Of a DNA stretch of 64,000 nt, positions 1 through 9,992 are shown in pieces. The stretch lies in assembly GCA_000818945.1 (NCBI GenBank), contig KN805370.1, positions 749,578 through 813,577 of the forward strand, in the 5' to 3' direction. The notes beneath the pieces are model-generated. The model worked only from the letters and a program-made list of their open reading frames with translations. It was not told the origin of the DNA and made no database searches. This DNA is from Schizochytrium sp. CCTCC M209059. Taxonomy: Eukaryota > Sar > Bigyra > Thraustochytrida > Thraustochytriidae. The translations under genes and the position numbers were made by a program. Position 1 is the first letter of the stretch. Every line of letters starts with the position of its first letter.

Positions 1-458
1 CGCGCCATCACTCGCTTGGACGCTTGGGCCGACTGGCCACGGTCTTCAAGAGCATAGCAGATGTTGTGTGTCGCAGCAGCCATCAGCTTTGCTCGTGCGA
101 TCAAACGCTTTCACCTAGAAAAAGTTGTAAGCGCGGTCGATGTGTCCAACAAAGGATGTTCGCTCTGTCTCTGTGCGTGCAAACCTTGCCACAGGGCGAT
201 CAGGATTGCGCGTGATCTCGTTCAGGAGTGTAGGCGGTGGATTTTGAGCGTGATCTCGTTCAGGAGTGTTACAACGACATGGTCGACAGATGTCTGAAGC
301 TTCTGATTTGAGCTGATGATGGTCCGTAGGATTTCGTTCATGGAGCGATCTGAAAATGTCTTACGACCAGACTGGTCACATGCTTCTTTGTACACCGTTA
401 AATGAGGATGTCAACCTGTATAATGACTCGAGGAAGTGCCAGGTCTCACGCTTTGTGA
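1..458. other. Left edge, no supported gene
   Basis: No convincing reading frame is present. The only structure I see is a 22-nt direct repeat (positions 210-231 and 248-269) beginning gcgtgatctcg, with 16 nt between the copies. The short open frames lack domain-like composition. Confidence 0.5.
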
Positions 459-1060
459 GGCGGACGCGACGGCTGCTCCAAAAGAAGAAACCTGACGCGC
501 CTCGAGAAAGAAATCGAGCACAAAGCCAGCAGTATTGCCAATGCCGTGGAGTTCTTCTTCGACTTGGTCCTGCTGCTAATTGATTGCACATCTTGCGACC
601 TGACCGTCACGATGTTCGGCTATGTTCGGCCGTAACGCGTTGCGACTGGGACTGACAGTGCCAGCGGTCAGCAACCAGAGGAGAAGAAAAGTCCCATCTT
701 GTTCAACGAGGTTCTCGACGCCTACTTGAAAAAGCTTCATAGGTCGCTCCCCTATTAGAGTCAATGCATTCGCTGCCGCGTGTTGAGCCGGTATCAGGCT
801 GCCGCGCGCAGCCTCCGAGTTTTGATGCATAAACATGATGATCAGCGAGCGCATGCTCTGGTATGTCGCGTCTCTCGTCTCACAGGTCGCCCATCGTTTG
901 CGAGTACTCACTTGTCGTTGGCGTTGCGTCATCTAAACCCAATCGTTACACACGCTTGCTCGTCTTCGTGGGCATCATCATGCAAGTCGATCCCAATCAA
1001 GGTCGGGGCTCGCAGGATCAAGCCGCTACCCTGGCCTTCCGCTTCATCATGCGGTGACGA
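459..1060 (+). pseudogene. Possible decayed LtrA-like membrane protein
   Basis: Frame 3 between about 480 and 620 reads a basic stretch followed by NAVEFFFDLVLLLID. This resembles the E-L/F-F-F-D-L signature that opens low-temperature-requirement A (LtrA) membrane proteins. The frame closes soon afterwards. Protein-like pieces then continue in other frames: one reads SPILFNEVLDAYLKKLH near 690-745, and another reads LLVFVGIIMQVDPNQ near 958-1000. No single frame or obvious intron pattern joins them, so a broken gene copy fits best. The family call rests on one short motif and is weak. Unannotated exons of a living gene remain possible. Confidence 0.28.
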
Positions 1061-2151
1061 ACTGCATATGCAACGACATCAGGATCGACAAAGTTGCAGA
1101 TCGATAATGCTGTTTTTGTTGCTGCGATCAATGCTGGCCTGACAAGCTCTCGGTGTCTTCGTTTGTTGCACCGCTTAGCAAAGCTTGTCGCGCGGGCCGA
1201 CGAGGAACAGGAACGTGCCAAAACGAAGCGCACTTATCAAGTGTACTCCTCAAAGAGGTTTTCAACACGGGATGCCATCATTTAAAGCACCAGGAGGAGC
1301 ATGTTCAGAGTGCTGCCTTTTTTCATCATAATTTGTTTGTCTCATGCTCATTCTTGGAAGAATCGCCCAAGTCGGCAACCTCTGTTGAAGATGATGGTGT
1401 TGAGACAGAATCTCGCAGGTGACGGCAAGTCTTCTGCGAAAGGTCGATGCGAGCCCTGAAAAGTGGGTATCATAGTCATTGGTACCTAATCTAGCGCCTT
1501 TGCGTTCACTTTTGCTCCATTACGACTTGGCCCTCTCTCTGTTAGCGCCTATTGCCACCACCCCACGCTGCCCGAATACATACAAGCGATGACGTTTCGT
1601 CATAATTAAAAGTTTTGTGGCTGAAAGACCAGGTTCGCGCGCTCCAGGCCGGGCCGAAGCCAGGCTTCCTCGCCGCGGTCTACCAAACGCAAGTGCGGAT
1701 GTGCGTAAGACGGTCTTTCCTGCCTGGCCCGACCATGTCTCAGAAACAAAGAGCACTTTTTACCCGGGCCCGGGCCAGCTGTGTTGCTGAGCTTTGACTA
1801 GGCCTACTGCGTTTGCTGAGCTTCTACTACGGTGCTGTCACAGTGGATGCTGTAAAAGATAGTATTAGTAATAGTAGGAGGCTAATATTAGTATGCTATG
1901 AATCTCAACGGATAGGACATGACAAAGACCAAGTGTCCCTAGATAGGTTTCGACAATCTATCCGCTTCGGCCAAACGTATATTTTGCTTGGAAAGAGAGA
2001 CTAGCCTATTTGGTGCATAGGTGGACGAGGAGGCGAGCGTTGGAGACAGCCAAACCGCAATCGGAGGACTTCTTGCCTGCCGCCAGAAGGTTGGGTGCTC
2101 GGCTATACTAGCTTTGTCTCCTTCCGCGCACGGCTTCAGGCGATCAACATT
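1061..2151. other. Non-coding stretch upstream of the Cys-repeat receptor
   Basis: No gene is supported. Short frames here have no recognisable domains. The last part is probably promoter and 5' leader of the receptor gene that starts at 2152. Confidence 0.5.
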
Positions 2152-4260
2152 ATGATCCGCACAGCGCTCTGCGTGCTCGCCATTGCCACGCTTTGCGCAG
2201 AGACACTCGGCGCTACACCTACCGCATTTGACGTGGACTGGACGAGTGATCGAATTTATGGTCTCGAGTAAGTTGCACAAACAACACTCTTTCTTTCCTT
2301 TTCTATTCTATTCTTTCTTTCTCTGATTTAAACTTTCAGCTAACGCGTCCACTCTCGATCGGTCCGTAGTGTCGACCTCAAGAACTGCACAGACATGATA
2401 CTCCCCGCGGGGTATACAACGTTTTTGGGTTACCATCCTCAAATTTACTTTCTTTCTGATAACCAGGTCGACAAGGCTCAAAACACGGATGAGACTCTCG
2501 TAGATACTGGACGCTACTATCAGAATGGCACAATCTTCAACCAGACGCTTTCTGGTGTTGTCCGCTACTTTAAGCTTGGAGAGGGCTACACGCTCGGGTT
2601 CAAGTGGCGTGTGTATGACACCGATCGTTCCACGACGCCATACGGATGGACGACATTCCCTCTTCCCGAAGATGCCCCTGAATCGCTCTGGGATGATAAG
2701 ACGTTGGGCTACGAGAACGCTGATAGCACAGTACATTCCAGACCCATCGTTGGCATTGACGACGACGACACGTACGGCAACTGTAATTTTGTAATTCGAA
2801 TGTACGCCAAACGGTGCATGAATGGTGAGTTTATCGACTATGCAAACAGCCCGGGCCCATGTTTATCGTGCCCAGCTGGCTCATACTGCCCTGGTGGATT
2901 TACGAGCGTCCAATGCTCGCCAGGAACCTTTTCGACCGGTGGCCAGGCCGAGTGCACGCTGTGCCCAAGCGGAACGTACTCGACGACTGTGGGAGCAAGC
3001 TCTTGCGATGATTGTCCGGCTGGTACATATCGCAACGCCTCAGAGACATACGGATGCCAACCATGCGCGGCTGGTCTTTTCGGTGCCGGCAACGGAGTCG
3101 ACGCCTTGTGCGATGGCGAATGTGCAGCAGGTTTTGCCTGTCCAGAGGGATCTACAACTCGATATGAGACAGAATGTGAGCCTGGCTACTGGAGCTCCGC
3201 AGGCAGCGGCGAGTGCAGCATTTGCCCTGTCGGCACATACGGTACAGGTAGGAGCACTAGTGCTGCATGTTCTGGACAATGCAGTGCAGGTTACTTTTGC
3301 CCTGCAGGCTCAAGCAGCTCCAAGCAGGAAAGCTGCTCCACCTCAAATCCGGCAGTGTACTGTGAAGCTGGCGCGCAAGAACGCAAGGTTGTCGACGATG
3401 GCTGGTACACGGAGGGCGAATCGGAGAGCCTGCGTCAGTCCGCCAAAATCTGTGAAAAGGGCTACAAGTGCAAGAATGGAAACAAGGAGGAGTGCCCCGA
3501 AGGAACATATCAGGACGAAGAGGGCCAAGCCCAGTGCAAGACGTGCGATGCATGTGACGCCAACAATTACATGAATGGATGCAGTGGTGCGTCTGCCGGA
3601 TCATGTGCGGAATGCGCAATCACCGAGGAGAATTACATGTCTCACTGCAATGACGCTACTGTGATCTTACCATGCGATGGGTCTGGCACAAGCGATACAT
3701 CCGCATGCTACTCGTGCAACGAAGCCAACGAGACCGCCACGAATGCGTCCGCGACCGAGGCAGAGGTAGCTTCAATGAACTCGACGGAGCTTACTGAAAT
3801 GTACAGTCTCAATTGCCGGTCGGCTTTGGTAAGCCTGAGCGTGAATGGCATCAAGCCATGGACCATCGGCACCGCAGTTGGTTGTGTGACACTTGTGTTT
3901 GCCGTTGTTCTCTTTCTGATTCATCGCAAGCGCAAGGAGATGCGGCGTCGCATGCAGCAACTCGACCGAGAGAACAAGAGCTACGCCAACGACCAAGACC
4001 TGGCGAACGCCATGCAAAACAACGTGAATCCGCTCTTTAGCAAGCGAAACGACGACGGATCGCGTATGGACGCGGACGCTGCTACTGCAATTTACAAAGA
4101 AGAGCTCGACGAGATCAAAACACACCGATTGGCACTTGAAGATGAAGTACGCCGTCTGAAAAAGGCACAACAGCAATCTGAAGTTCAGGTAGTGCCGCGT
4201 CAGCCGACGGAACGCATGCAACCAAAACGGAAGCAGTTCACGGGCGTCCAGCTTCAATAA
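2152..4260 (+). CDS. Secreted-type receptor with ephrin-receptor-like Cys repeats
   Basis: Two exons are proposed: 2152-2267 and 2370-4260, giving 668 residues. Exon 1 starts ATGATCCGC and encodes a clear signal peptide (residues 1 to about 20), then ends at a GTAAGT donor. Joining to the AG at 2368-2369 keeps the frame. The earlier AG at 2338-2339 would put a TAA directly in frame. Residues about 50-200 form a unique ectodomain. Residues about 203-400 are GCC2/GCC3 (ephrin-receptor-like) repeats rich in CxxCPxGxY. One membrane helix lies at about 536-558, followed by a basic, charged cytoplasmic tail of about 110 residues with coiled-coil character and no kinase domain. This topology suggests a cell-surface adhesion or sensing protein. 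The ligand is unknown. Confidence 0.8.
2268..2369 (+). other. Intron of the Cys-repeat receptor gene
   Basis: The 102-nt intron has a GTAAGT donor and a pyrimidine-rich tract at about 2288-2323. Two AG acceptors are available, 2338-2339 and 2368-2369. Only the second keeps the signal-peptide exon open into the Cys repeats. Confidence 0.65.
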
Positions 4261-4673
4261 TAGTTGTGGGACGGCTATGTAGAAGATGACTTTGCCTCGC
4301 TCGACAAAAAGCAACAGAACAGAAAAAAAGAAAAGGAAACAAAAAGTAAATGAAACGATTGGTTGATGAACTTTGAGTAAGCTTGCCATTTGCGTTTCCC
4401 TTTCGTGTATGTCTGTACGTGCTTATACTGGGCGTAGCTTTTACTCTTTACGATCATTGATTCGTTCATTGATTCTTGCTTCAGCCTGACCCACTTGCCA
4501 GTATTTTTTTTTAAATAAAAAGCAGAAGAGTCTCTTTGGTGTTTGAGATGATGGACGAACATTAGCCCTTTATGGAAACGCAAAGCAACAACACTCACGC
4601 TCCGCCTCCTTGCTTGTAGATAGAATAAATCAAAGACATATTGTGCTCATCGTTTACAAAAGAAATGCGCGGT
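4261..4673. other. Convergent 3' region between receptor and LEO1
   Basis: This 413-bp gap separates two convergent stop codons. It is AT-rich compared with its surroundings and holds an AATAAA on the plus strand (within aaataaaaag near 4512), a candidate polyadenylation signal for the receptor gene. No coding frame is supported. Confidence 0.5.
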
Positions 4674-6440
4674 CTAGTAGTCGTCGTCATCGTCATCAAG
4701 GACCTTGGTTTTCTTCGTGGCAGGCGCAGAAGAGCTTGCTTTTGGTGCCTCATCATCATCATTTGCGTCCGATACAGCAACGGCAATAGCCGCCGGCTGA
4801 GGCGGCGGCGGTGGAGGCGCAGCCTTGGCACTGCCAGACGATTCGTTCGTTTTGGTCTCCTTGTCTTTGCTGTCCTTGACCTCGTCAAGCTTTCGCTTCG
4901 TCCCCGCGGAAGACTTTTTCGCGCCAGCAGATGACCCGCCATGACCCTCATCATCGTCGTCATCCTCGCTCTCGCTCTCGCTATCACTACCCTCGGATGA
5001 CGAAGATTCGCTGTCGAGCTTTCTCTTGGGTTTAGCAGTCTTTTTGCGCTTACTGTCACTACGTTCAATGAAGCTGTCCTCGCTCTCGTCGCTCATATCA
5101 CTCATCTCGTCTTCTTCGTCATCCTCATCGCCAAACACGCCGCCCGATCCCGCGCCACCCTGCTCCAAGAAGCGACGATTATAGCCAGAGAAACGCTGCT
5201 CTCGCTTCTTTGCTCTCTGCTTCTTTTGCGTTGCGAGAAGCGCCTCGCGCGCCTTGAGTCGCTGCTCCTGCTCCTTTTCAGGAGCAAAGCGTAGATCCAT
5301 GGACTTGACACGGGTGCCTTTGATGGCTTCAGACTTGACGCGCAGTTCCATATCCTGGTGCGCAGCTGATGAAATGGATGTCGGGCGCATGCTCAACGAA
5401 GAGTCAATGAGTCCGCACGATTCGAGGCAATTGAAAGCCTCCCCATCACGTTCGTCGATGCCCATGGAAAAGAGAAACTGGTTGTGCGGCCTTTTCTTGA
5501 CGACATCAAAGACCTCGTCGCCGATGTAGAGCTGCACAGATCCGTCGGACCACTCCACGAATCGGCTGTTGCTCTCGATGACGGGCTTGCCGTCCTTCTT
5601 TTCAATCTCGCGTCTATCGTTCATCTTGTAGCGCCACCTGATGATGTTATCATGAACAAAGCCCTTGCCCAGACGACGGAGTCGGACCTGTTCCTTTTCC
5701 TCATCGTAAAGAGAACCATCGTAGGCGGTCGACTCCACGTGCATGCTGTTAGGTAGACGCGCGAGCCCAATCTCTGCATCGTCCGCAGGACGCACAATGG
5801 GCGGAATGTGAACGGCCGTTGGCAGTTCGATAGGCACGCCCAAGTGCTGCGGCTCTGCCTTGTCTGCTTCCGGGTCCTCGATGGGATCGTCTTCCTTCTC
5901 GGTCGCCTTCGTCTCGCCCTTTTTCTTCTTGAGAATCTTTTTGCCCTTTTTGCCACTGTCATCCGAGTCATCGCTGTCATCGTCGGAGCTTAGCATCATG
6001 CTCAGGGCTGCGGCTGAGTCTTTCTTGCTCGACGATGGCTTGGCATCCTTTTTATCCCCCTTGTCGGCGCCGCCCTCTTCATCTGACTCATCGGCATCGG
6101 CATCAAACATGTCTGCGTCGCTGTCCTCATCGTCATCATCATCGACGTCGTCCTTGCCCTTCCCGTTGGCTGCTGCGGGCGCCGCTGTCGAAGCTTTTGG
6201 CTCCCCGGCCTCGCCGCCAGCAGAGGTTGCTGCTTGCCCTGCGGCGGCGGTTGCCTTCGCGGCGGTCCCCTCTGCGGCGGCCTCTGCGCCTTTTTCTACA
6301 TCGTCTCCATCGCCTGCCGCGGCGCTCCCCGCCGGCTTTCCCTCCGCGGGGGCTGCCTTGGCCTCGCCCTCCGCGGCCTTGGTCTCGGGCGCCGCGGCGG
6401 CAGCGGCGGGCTCGCCGTCGCGCTCCGCGGTCTCGCTCAT
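4674..6440 (-). CDS. LEO1: RNA polymerase-associated protein LEO1
   Basis: This single-exon gene encodes 588 residues. LEO1 is a subunit of the nuclear PAF1 complex, which travels with RNA polymerase II and supports elongation and histone modification. The conserved LEO1 core covers about residues 205-425 and includes NIIRWRYKMND and SNSRFVEWSDGSVQLYIGDE, followed by a basic helical stretch (RLKAREALLATQKKQRAKKR). The flanks are long, disordered and acidic, with Ala/Glu/Lys at the N end and Ser/Asp/Lys runs at the C end, as usual in this family. The open frame continues upstream through a GTG codon, but the first ATG is at 6440. It is divergent from the UBA-like gene (753 bp) and convergent with the receptor gene. 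Confidence 0.93.
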   Translation of the reverse strand: MSETAERDGEPAAAAAAPETKAAEGEAKAAPAEGKPAGSAAAGDGDDVEKGAEAAAEGTAAKATAAAGQAATSAGGEAGEPKASTAAPAAANGKGKDDVDDDDDEDSDADMFDADADESDEEGGADKGDKKDAKPSSSKKDSAAALSMMLSSDDDSDDSDDSGKKGKKILKKKKGETKATEKEDDPIEDPEADKAEPQHLGVPIELPTAVHIPPIVRPADDAEIGLARLPNSMHVESTAYDGSLYDEEKEQVRLRRLGKGFVHDNIIRWRYKMNDRREIEKKDGKPVIESNSRFVEWSDGSVQLYIGDEVFDVVKKRPHNQFLFSMGIDERDGEAFNCLESCGLIDSSLSMRPTSISSAAHQDMELRVKSEAIKGTRVKSMDLRFAPEKEQEQRLKAREALLATQKKQRAKKREQRFSGYNRRFLEQGGAGSGGVFGDEDDEEDEMSDMSDESEDSFIERSDSKRKKTAKPKRKLDSESSSSEGSDSESESEDDDDDEGHGGSSAGAKKSSAGTKRKLDEVKDSKDKETKTNESSGSAKAAPPPPPPQPAAIAVAVSDANDDDEAPKASSSAPATKKTKVLDDDDDDY

Positions 6441-7193
6441 GGGCGGGCGGCTGTCTCGAGCCACCGCCGTTCTGCTCCGCTCGGCGCCGCGCGTCGGCGG
6501 CCGGCCTTCGCGCCTCTCCGCCGCGGCGTCGCGCGCGTCGCGGCCGGCGCCGGCCCTCTGCGCGCTTCCCGCCGCCCGCGCCCGCTCGCGCTCCTCCGCC
6601 GCTCGCTCGATGCCTCGCGCGTCGCGGCTTTGCTCGCTCGGCCAGCTAGCTATCTATCTATAGCTCGTTTGATCTACTAGCTCCCTCCAACTCTGCGGCC
6701 GCGGCGTGCTTCTTTTGATTGGAACGCGTTTGGAACGGACCGCGTGCTCGCGGCCGTCGAGGGGCCCCGGCGCGAGTTTGCGAAAAGAACGCGCCCGCAG
6801 CGACCGGACTCAGGGAGGGCAGAGCCGCCACGAGGGCGCGGAAACGTGCTGCGTGCCCCCGCGCGGGCGTCGCGCCGCCGTGCGCAGCAGACAGTTCTGC
6901 CCGGGCTGGGCCGCTCGGGCGAGAGCGCGAGCGCGAGCAGGCGAGCGAGCGAGCGGCGCAGAGAGCGCAGGGTCGGCGGCAGTAGCGAGCTCCGTCGCTT
7001 GATCTGTGTTTTACAGCAAGACGAAGACGTCTGGAACGACAGCCGCCGAAGAGGAGAGTGGAGTGAGTGAGTGAGTGAGTGAGTGAGAGCTAAAAGCTAA
7101 GCCAAAAGCCAAGCCGACGCGAACCTTGCGAGGTGAGGCGAGGCCAGGCCAGGCCAGACGAGACGAAAGGAGACGAGACGAGACGAGACGAGA
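6441..7193. promoter_or_regulatory. Divergent promoter region, LEO1 / UBA-like gene
   Basis: This 753-bp GC-rich region lies between two divergent ATGs. It contains ctatctatctatag at about 6648-6661, a GAGT tract (7061-7088) and a GACGA-type pentamer repeat ending at the ATG of the plus-strand gene. No TATA box is convincing. Promoter activity is inferred from position only. Confidence 0.45.
7061..7088 (+). repeat. (GAGT)n tetranucleotide repeat in 5' leader
   Basis: Seven GAGT units lie about 105 nt upstream of the ATG at 7194. The complementary ACTC tract follows the stop codon of the same gene at 9904-9932. Confidence 0.9.
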
Positions 7194-9836
7194 ATGCGGC
7201 CAGCGCTTCTTGAACAGCACCTTGAGCTTGCTCTCTGCACGTCTGCAGGATGTGGGCTCACGCAAGGCGACCTTGCCAGACTTCTCGTGGTGAGCACCAA
7301 AACCCGGGAGACAGTGCTCAAGCACTTTTTCTCAAAGGAAAAGCCTATTCGGCCTTGGATCGATGATCAAGGCGTTGTCTGGCCATTTGGTCGCAAGATT
7401 GTTCATCTCGTTCTGGCTCCACTCGTCGTTTCAGGCGTCATGACTGCAGATACAGCAATGTTCACAAGATCGCAAGAGCTTGAGATGGCTGATTGCCTGA
7501 GACGCCACGGACCTGAATTTGCAGAATACCATTGTCGCGTCTTAGCCCTCTCGCTTGTAGCAAAGCTTGATGATACTTCCAGAGAGTACATGAGGAGCAT
7601 GCTGGCTATGCGCGCCCTCGTCCCGTTACGAAAAATTTGCTCGAGTGGCGCGATCTGGTCCTGTGCAATGGGCCTTGCAAAACCTACTCACATTCTCAAT
7701 CCCAATTCGCTCAGCAATCCAACCGCGTTCAGTAATCTTCTCGGTCTTCATGAACCAAGCAGCGCTGCGCCTGTGGATACCACCGGTGCGACAAGCGAGA
7801 GTCAAGGCGAGGAGGCTTCAACTACAGATCGTCTCAGTTCCACTTCGAGTCAAGAATTCAGTCCCATGGAAAGGTTTCTTCGAGGAGACGGGCATGTTTA
7901 CATGCACCAAGGCGTTTCCTGTACGCGCTCCCGTAGTGAGCAATGGCAAATATGTTATTGGCTTTGGCGCGAGGCGCGCCGACGGCGTAATCACAATGTT
8001 CGCATTTTGCTGAAACAATGTAAAAAGAAAGCGGCTTCTGCCAGCAAAAATTCAAGTCGTCCCTCGGGCTTGACCATGGAGGCTTCATACGTGACTATGC
8101 TCGTTGAAAACCCGCTGTTGCGAGTTGCTGTTGCGGATGGCACCGTTCGCATTTCTGACTTGCTGTCGCTCGGCGCGCGGCGCGGTCAAGGTCATGTGCA
8201 GGAAGTCCTGAAACCAGAGGGAATTGCGTGTCTGCGCGCGGGAATTTTCTCCTTGGACGATTTGGCCGAACTTCCTCGAAGTCGTCTTGTCCGAGTCGCC
8301 TGTAATCTCTCACCAAAGGTTCCGATCTCCGCCATTACGAAAATGACAGCTCCCGTGGCAGAGCGTGTGCAAATGGTTGAGCTTGTCCTGCTGCATGAGT
8401 CTCTTTGGTCCCCGTACGTAAAAGCTGACGAGCTTTTACGTCTTAAAGATCTTAGCACATTGGAGTTCGCATTGAGCACGCATGGTTTGTCTGGCTTGAA
8501 ACGCAAGCTCATCGATCTGACAACCCTTGATACATTTGGTCAGACTTCAGCGCAGGCGAGCACTTTGCTGCGGATCTGTCTCAACTCGTCTGCTGGCGAA
8601 AAGCTACTCGCGGATCGCGTCATCACTGTTCCCAAACTTTTGGCGCATGTTACCACGTCAAGCGTGCTTTCCGTACTTCTCGGAGATCTCGGTAGCGCAA
8701 AGTTGCGGGATGGGGCGTTGCGCCTTGAAGATATTGACCCTTCTACAACCCCCACTCAGCTCTTGCGAAAATTGCAAGGCAAGCCAGACACGAAGAAACC
8801 GGCAATGGCGGAATCGGAACGTCGCGCCGGTGCAGCATCGAGTCCCAAGCCTACGTCGGAAGCTTCGGGGTCAATCGCGACGTGCTCTTCATCAGGCAAG
8901 GGGCGCCCGACGTGCGGCAGGGACGCTGCGTCTGACGAAGCCCCAGAGGATGTCCTGGAACCCAGAGTAGACTTGCTCGGACGCTTTTGCGCACAGGTGT
9001 CAGAATCTGTGACCGAGGATGAGGCTCGATTTTACCTCATGCGCAATGGGTGGGCTTTGAGTGCAGCTGTTCGGGATTACCATGCGGCGGTTAAAGAGCG
9101 CTCGGCCGGAGTGGATTGTCTCTACGAGGCCGCAGGTGGGCGTCTGGCCCGCGACCAAGCGCGTGCTTTTCTGTTTCAGTACGATTGGGATCTGAACGCT
9201 GCGCTTGACAATTTAGATCAAGAGATCAAGGCGCGATCGGCGGCAGTCTCGCACTGGGATGAGTCAGCGGCACAAGATTTGCACGAAAGAGCGCCGAAGC
9301 GAAAACTCGCGGACCTTTTGCGCGAGTCTCGCGCTGCGCGTCAAGCAAGGGGGCTGAGGGATTTTCCGCAAGATCTCTCGTCTCGCTCTTCTGTATCGCT
9401 GCAGGCATCACCCCTCATGCCCGCGGCGCAATCGCGGCTTCAGACCGGTGCTCAAGAGGAGATCATTTCCAGCAGCAACAGCAGCAAAACGCAATTCGAT
9501 CAAGACAACATGGAAGCTCGCTTCGACAATGGACAGTGTCTACTAGACTGTGGGAAAGAAGATCGCAACGCACCATTTCCTAAGGAGGGCACAGATGCGA
9601 AGAATGATGCGCAAAGAACAGTTGCGCCCGCAGCGACGTTGAATGCTGCGCCTGACGATTTTGAAAGTGTCTTAAACGGCGGCGGACCGACACGGAAGCA
9701 GCTCGACACGTTGCTTCGTTTCATGGATGTATCTGGCGCCCAGACAGAAGACTATTCGGTTTCAGTGCTTCGCATGTGCGACTGGAACCTTGAACTTGCA
9801 GTGCAAACACATTTAGCATCACTGGCATCTGGGTGA
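7194..9836 (+). CDS. Unknown 880-residue protein with three UBA-like modules
   Basis: This is a single-exon frame starting at an ATG. I do not recognise the protein as a whole. The N-terminal 160 residues and residues about 300-530 look mostly helical and lack a family signature. The C-terminal part holds three short helical units with the look of UBA/TAP-C ubiquitin-binding domains: about residues 591-635 (ending MRNGWALSAAVRDY), 640-676 (FQYDWDLNAALDNLDQ) and 835-876 (MCDWNLELAVQTHLAS). The repeated W-x-L-x-x-A pattern is typical of the last UBA helix. A role in ubiquitin recognition or protein quality control is possible but is inference. The linkers are disordered and charged. Confidence 0.75.
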   Translation: MRPALLEQHLELALCTSAGCGLTQGDLARLLVVSTKTRETVLKHFFSKEKPIRPWIDDQGVVWPFGRKIVHLVLAPLVVSGVMTADTAMFTRSQELEMADCLRRHGPEFAEYHCRVLALSLVAKLDDTSREYMRSMLAMRALVPLRKICSSGAIWSCAMGLAKPTHILNPNSLSNPTAFSNLLGLHEPSSAAPVDTTGATSESQGEEASTTDRLSSTSSQEFSPMERFLRGDGHVYMHQGVSCTRSRSEQWQICYWLWREARRRRNHNVRILLKQCKKKAASASKNSSRPSGLTMEASYVTMLVENPLLRVAVADGTVRISDLLSLGARRGQGHVQEVLKPEGIACLRAGIFSLDDLAELPRSRLVRVACNLSPKVPISAITKMTAPVAERVQMVELVLLHESLWSPYVKADELLRLKDLSTLEFALSTHGLSGLKRKLIDLTTLDTFGQTSAQASTLLRICLNSSAGEKLLADRVITVPKLLAHVTTSSVLSVLLGDLGSAKLRDGALRLEDIDPSTTPTQLLRKLQGKPDTKKPAMAESERRAGAASSPKPTSEASGSIATCSSSGKGRPTCGRDAASDEAPEDVLEPRVDLLGRFCAQVSESVTEDEARFYLMRNGWALSAAVRDYHAAVKERSAGVDCLYEAAGGRLARDQARAFLFQYDWDLNAALDNLDQEIKARSAAVSHWDESAAQDLHERAPKRKLADLLRESRAARQARGLRDFPQDLSSRSSVSLQASPLMPAAQSRLQTGAQEEIISSSNSSKTQFDQDNMEARFDNGQCLLDCGKEDRNAPFPKEGTDAKNDAQRTVAPAATLNAAPDDFESVLNGGGPTRKQLDTLLRFMDVSGAQTEDYSVSVLRMCDWNLELAVQTHLASLASG

Positions 9837-9992
9837 AGAGCGAACAAGCAGGAGAGGCCAGCTAAATCCGAGGAGGAGCCAGTCACTCACTCATGCACTC
9901 ATGCACTCACTCACTCACTCACTCACTCACTCTCCCACCAAGGAAAGGCGACAGGCAAGCCAGTCAACTTGCTAACTGGGTCGTTTACATCA
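9837..9992. repeat. (ACTC)n repeat in convergent 3' region
   Basis: The 156 bp between two convergent stops includes an ACTC/GCACTC tract at about 9883-9932. It is complementary to the GAGT tract at 7061-7088. It would lie in the 3' UTR of the UBA-like gene. Confidence 0.8.
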
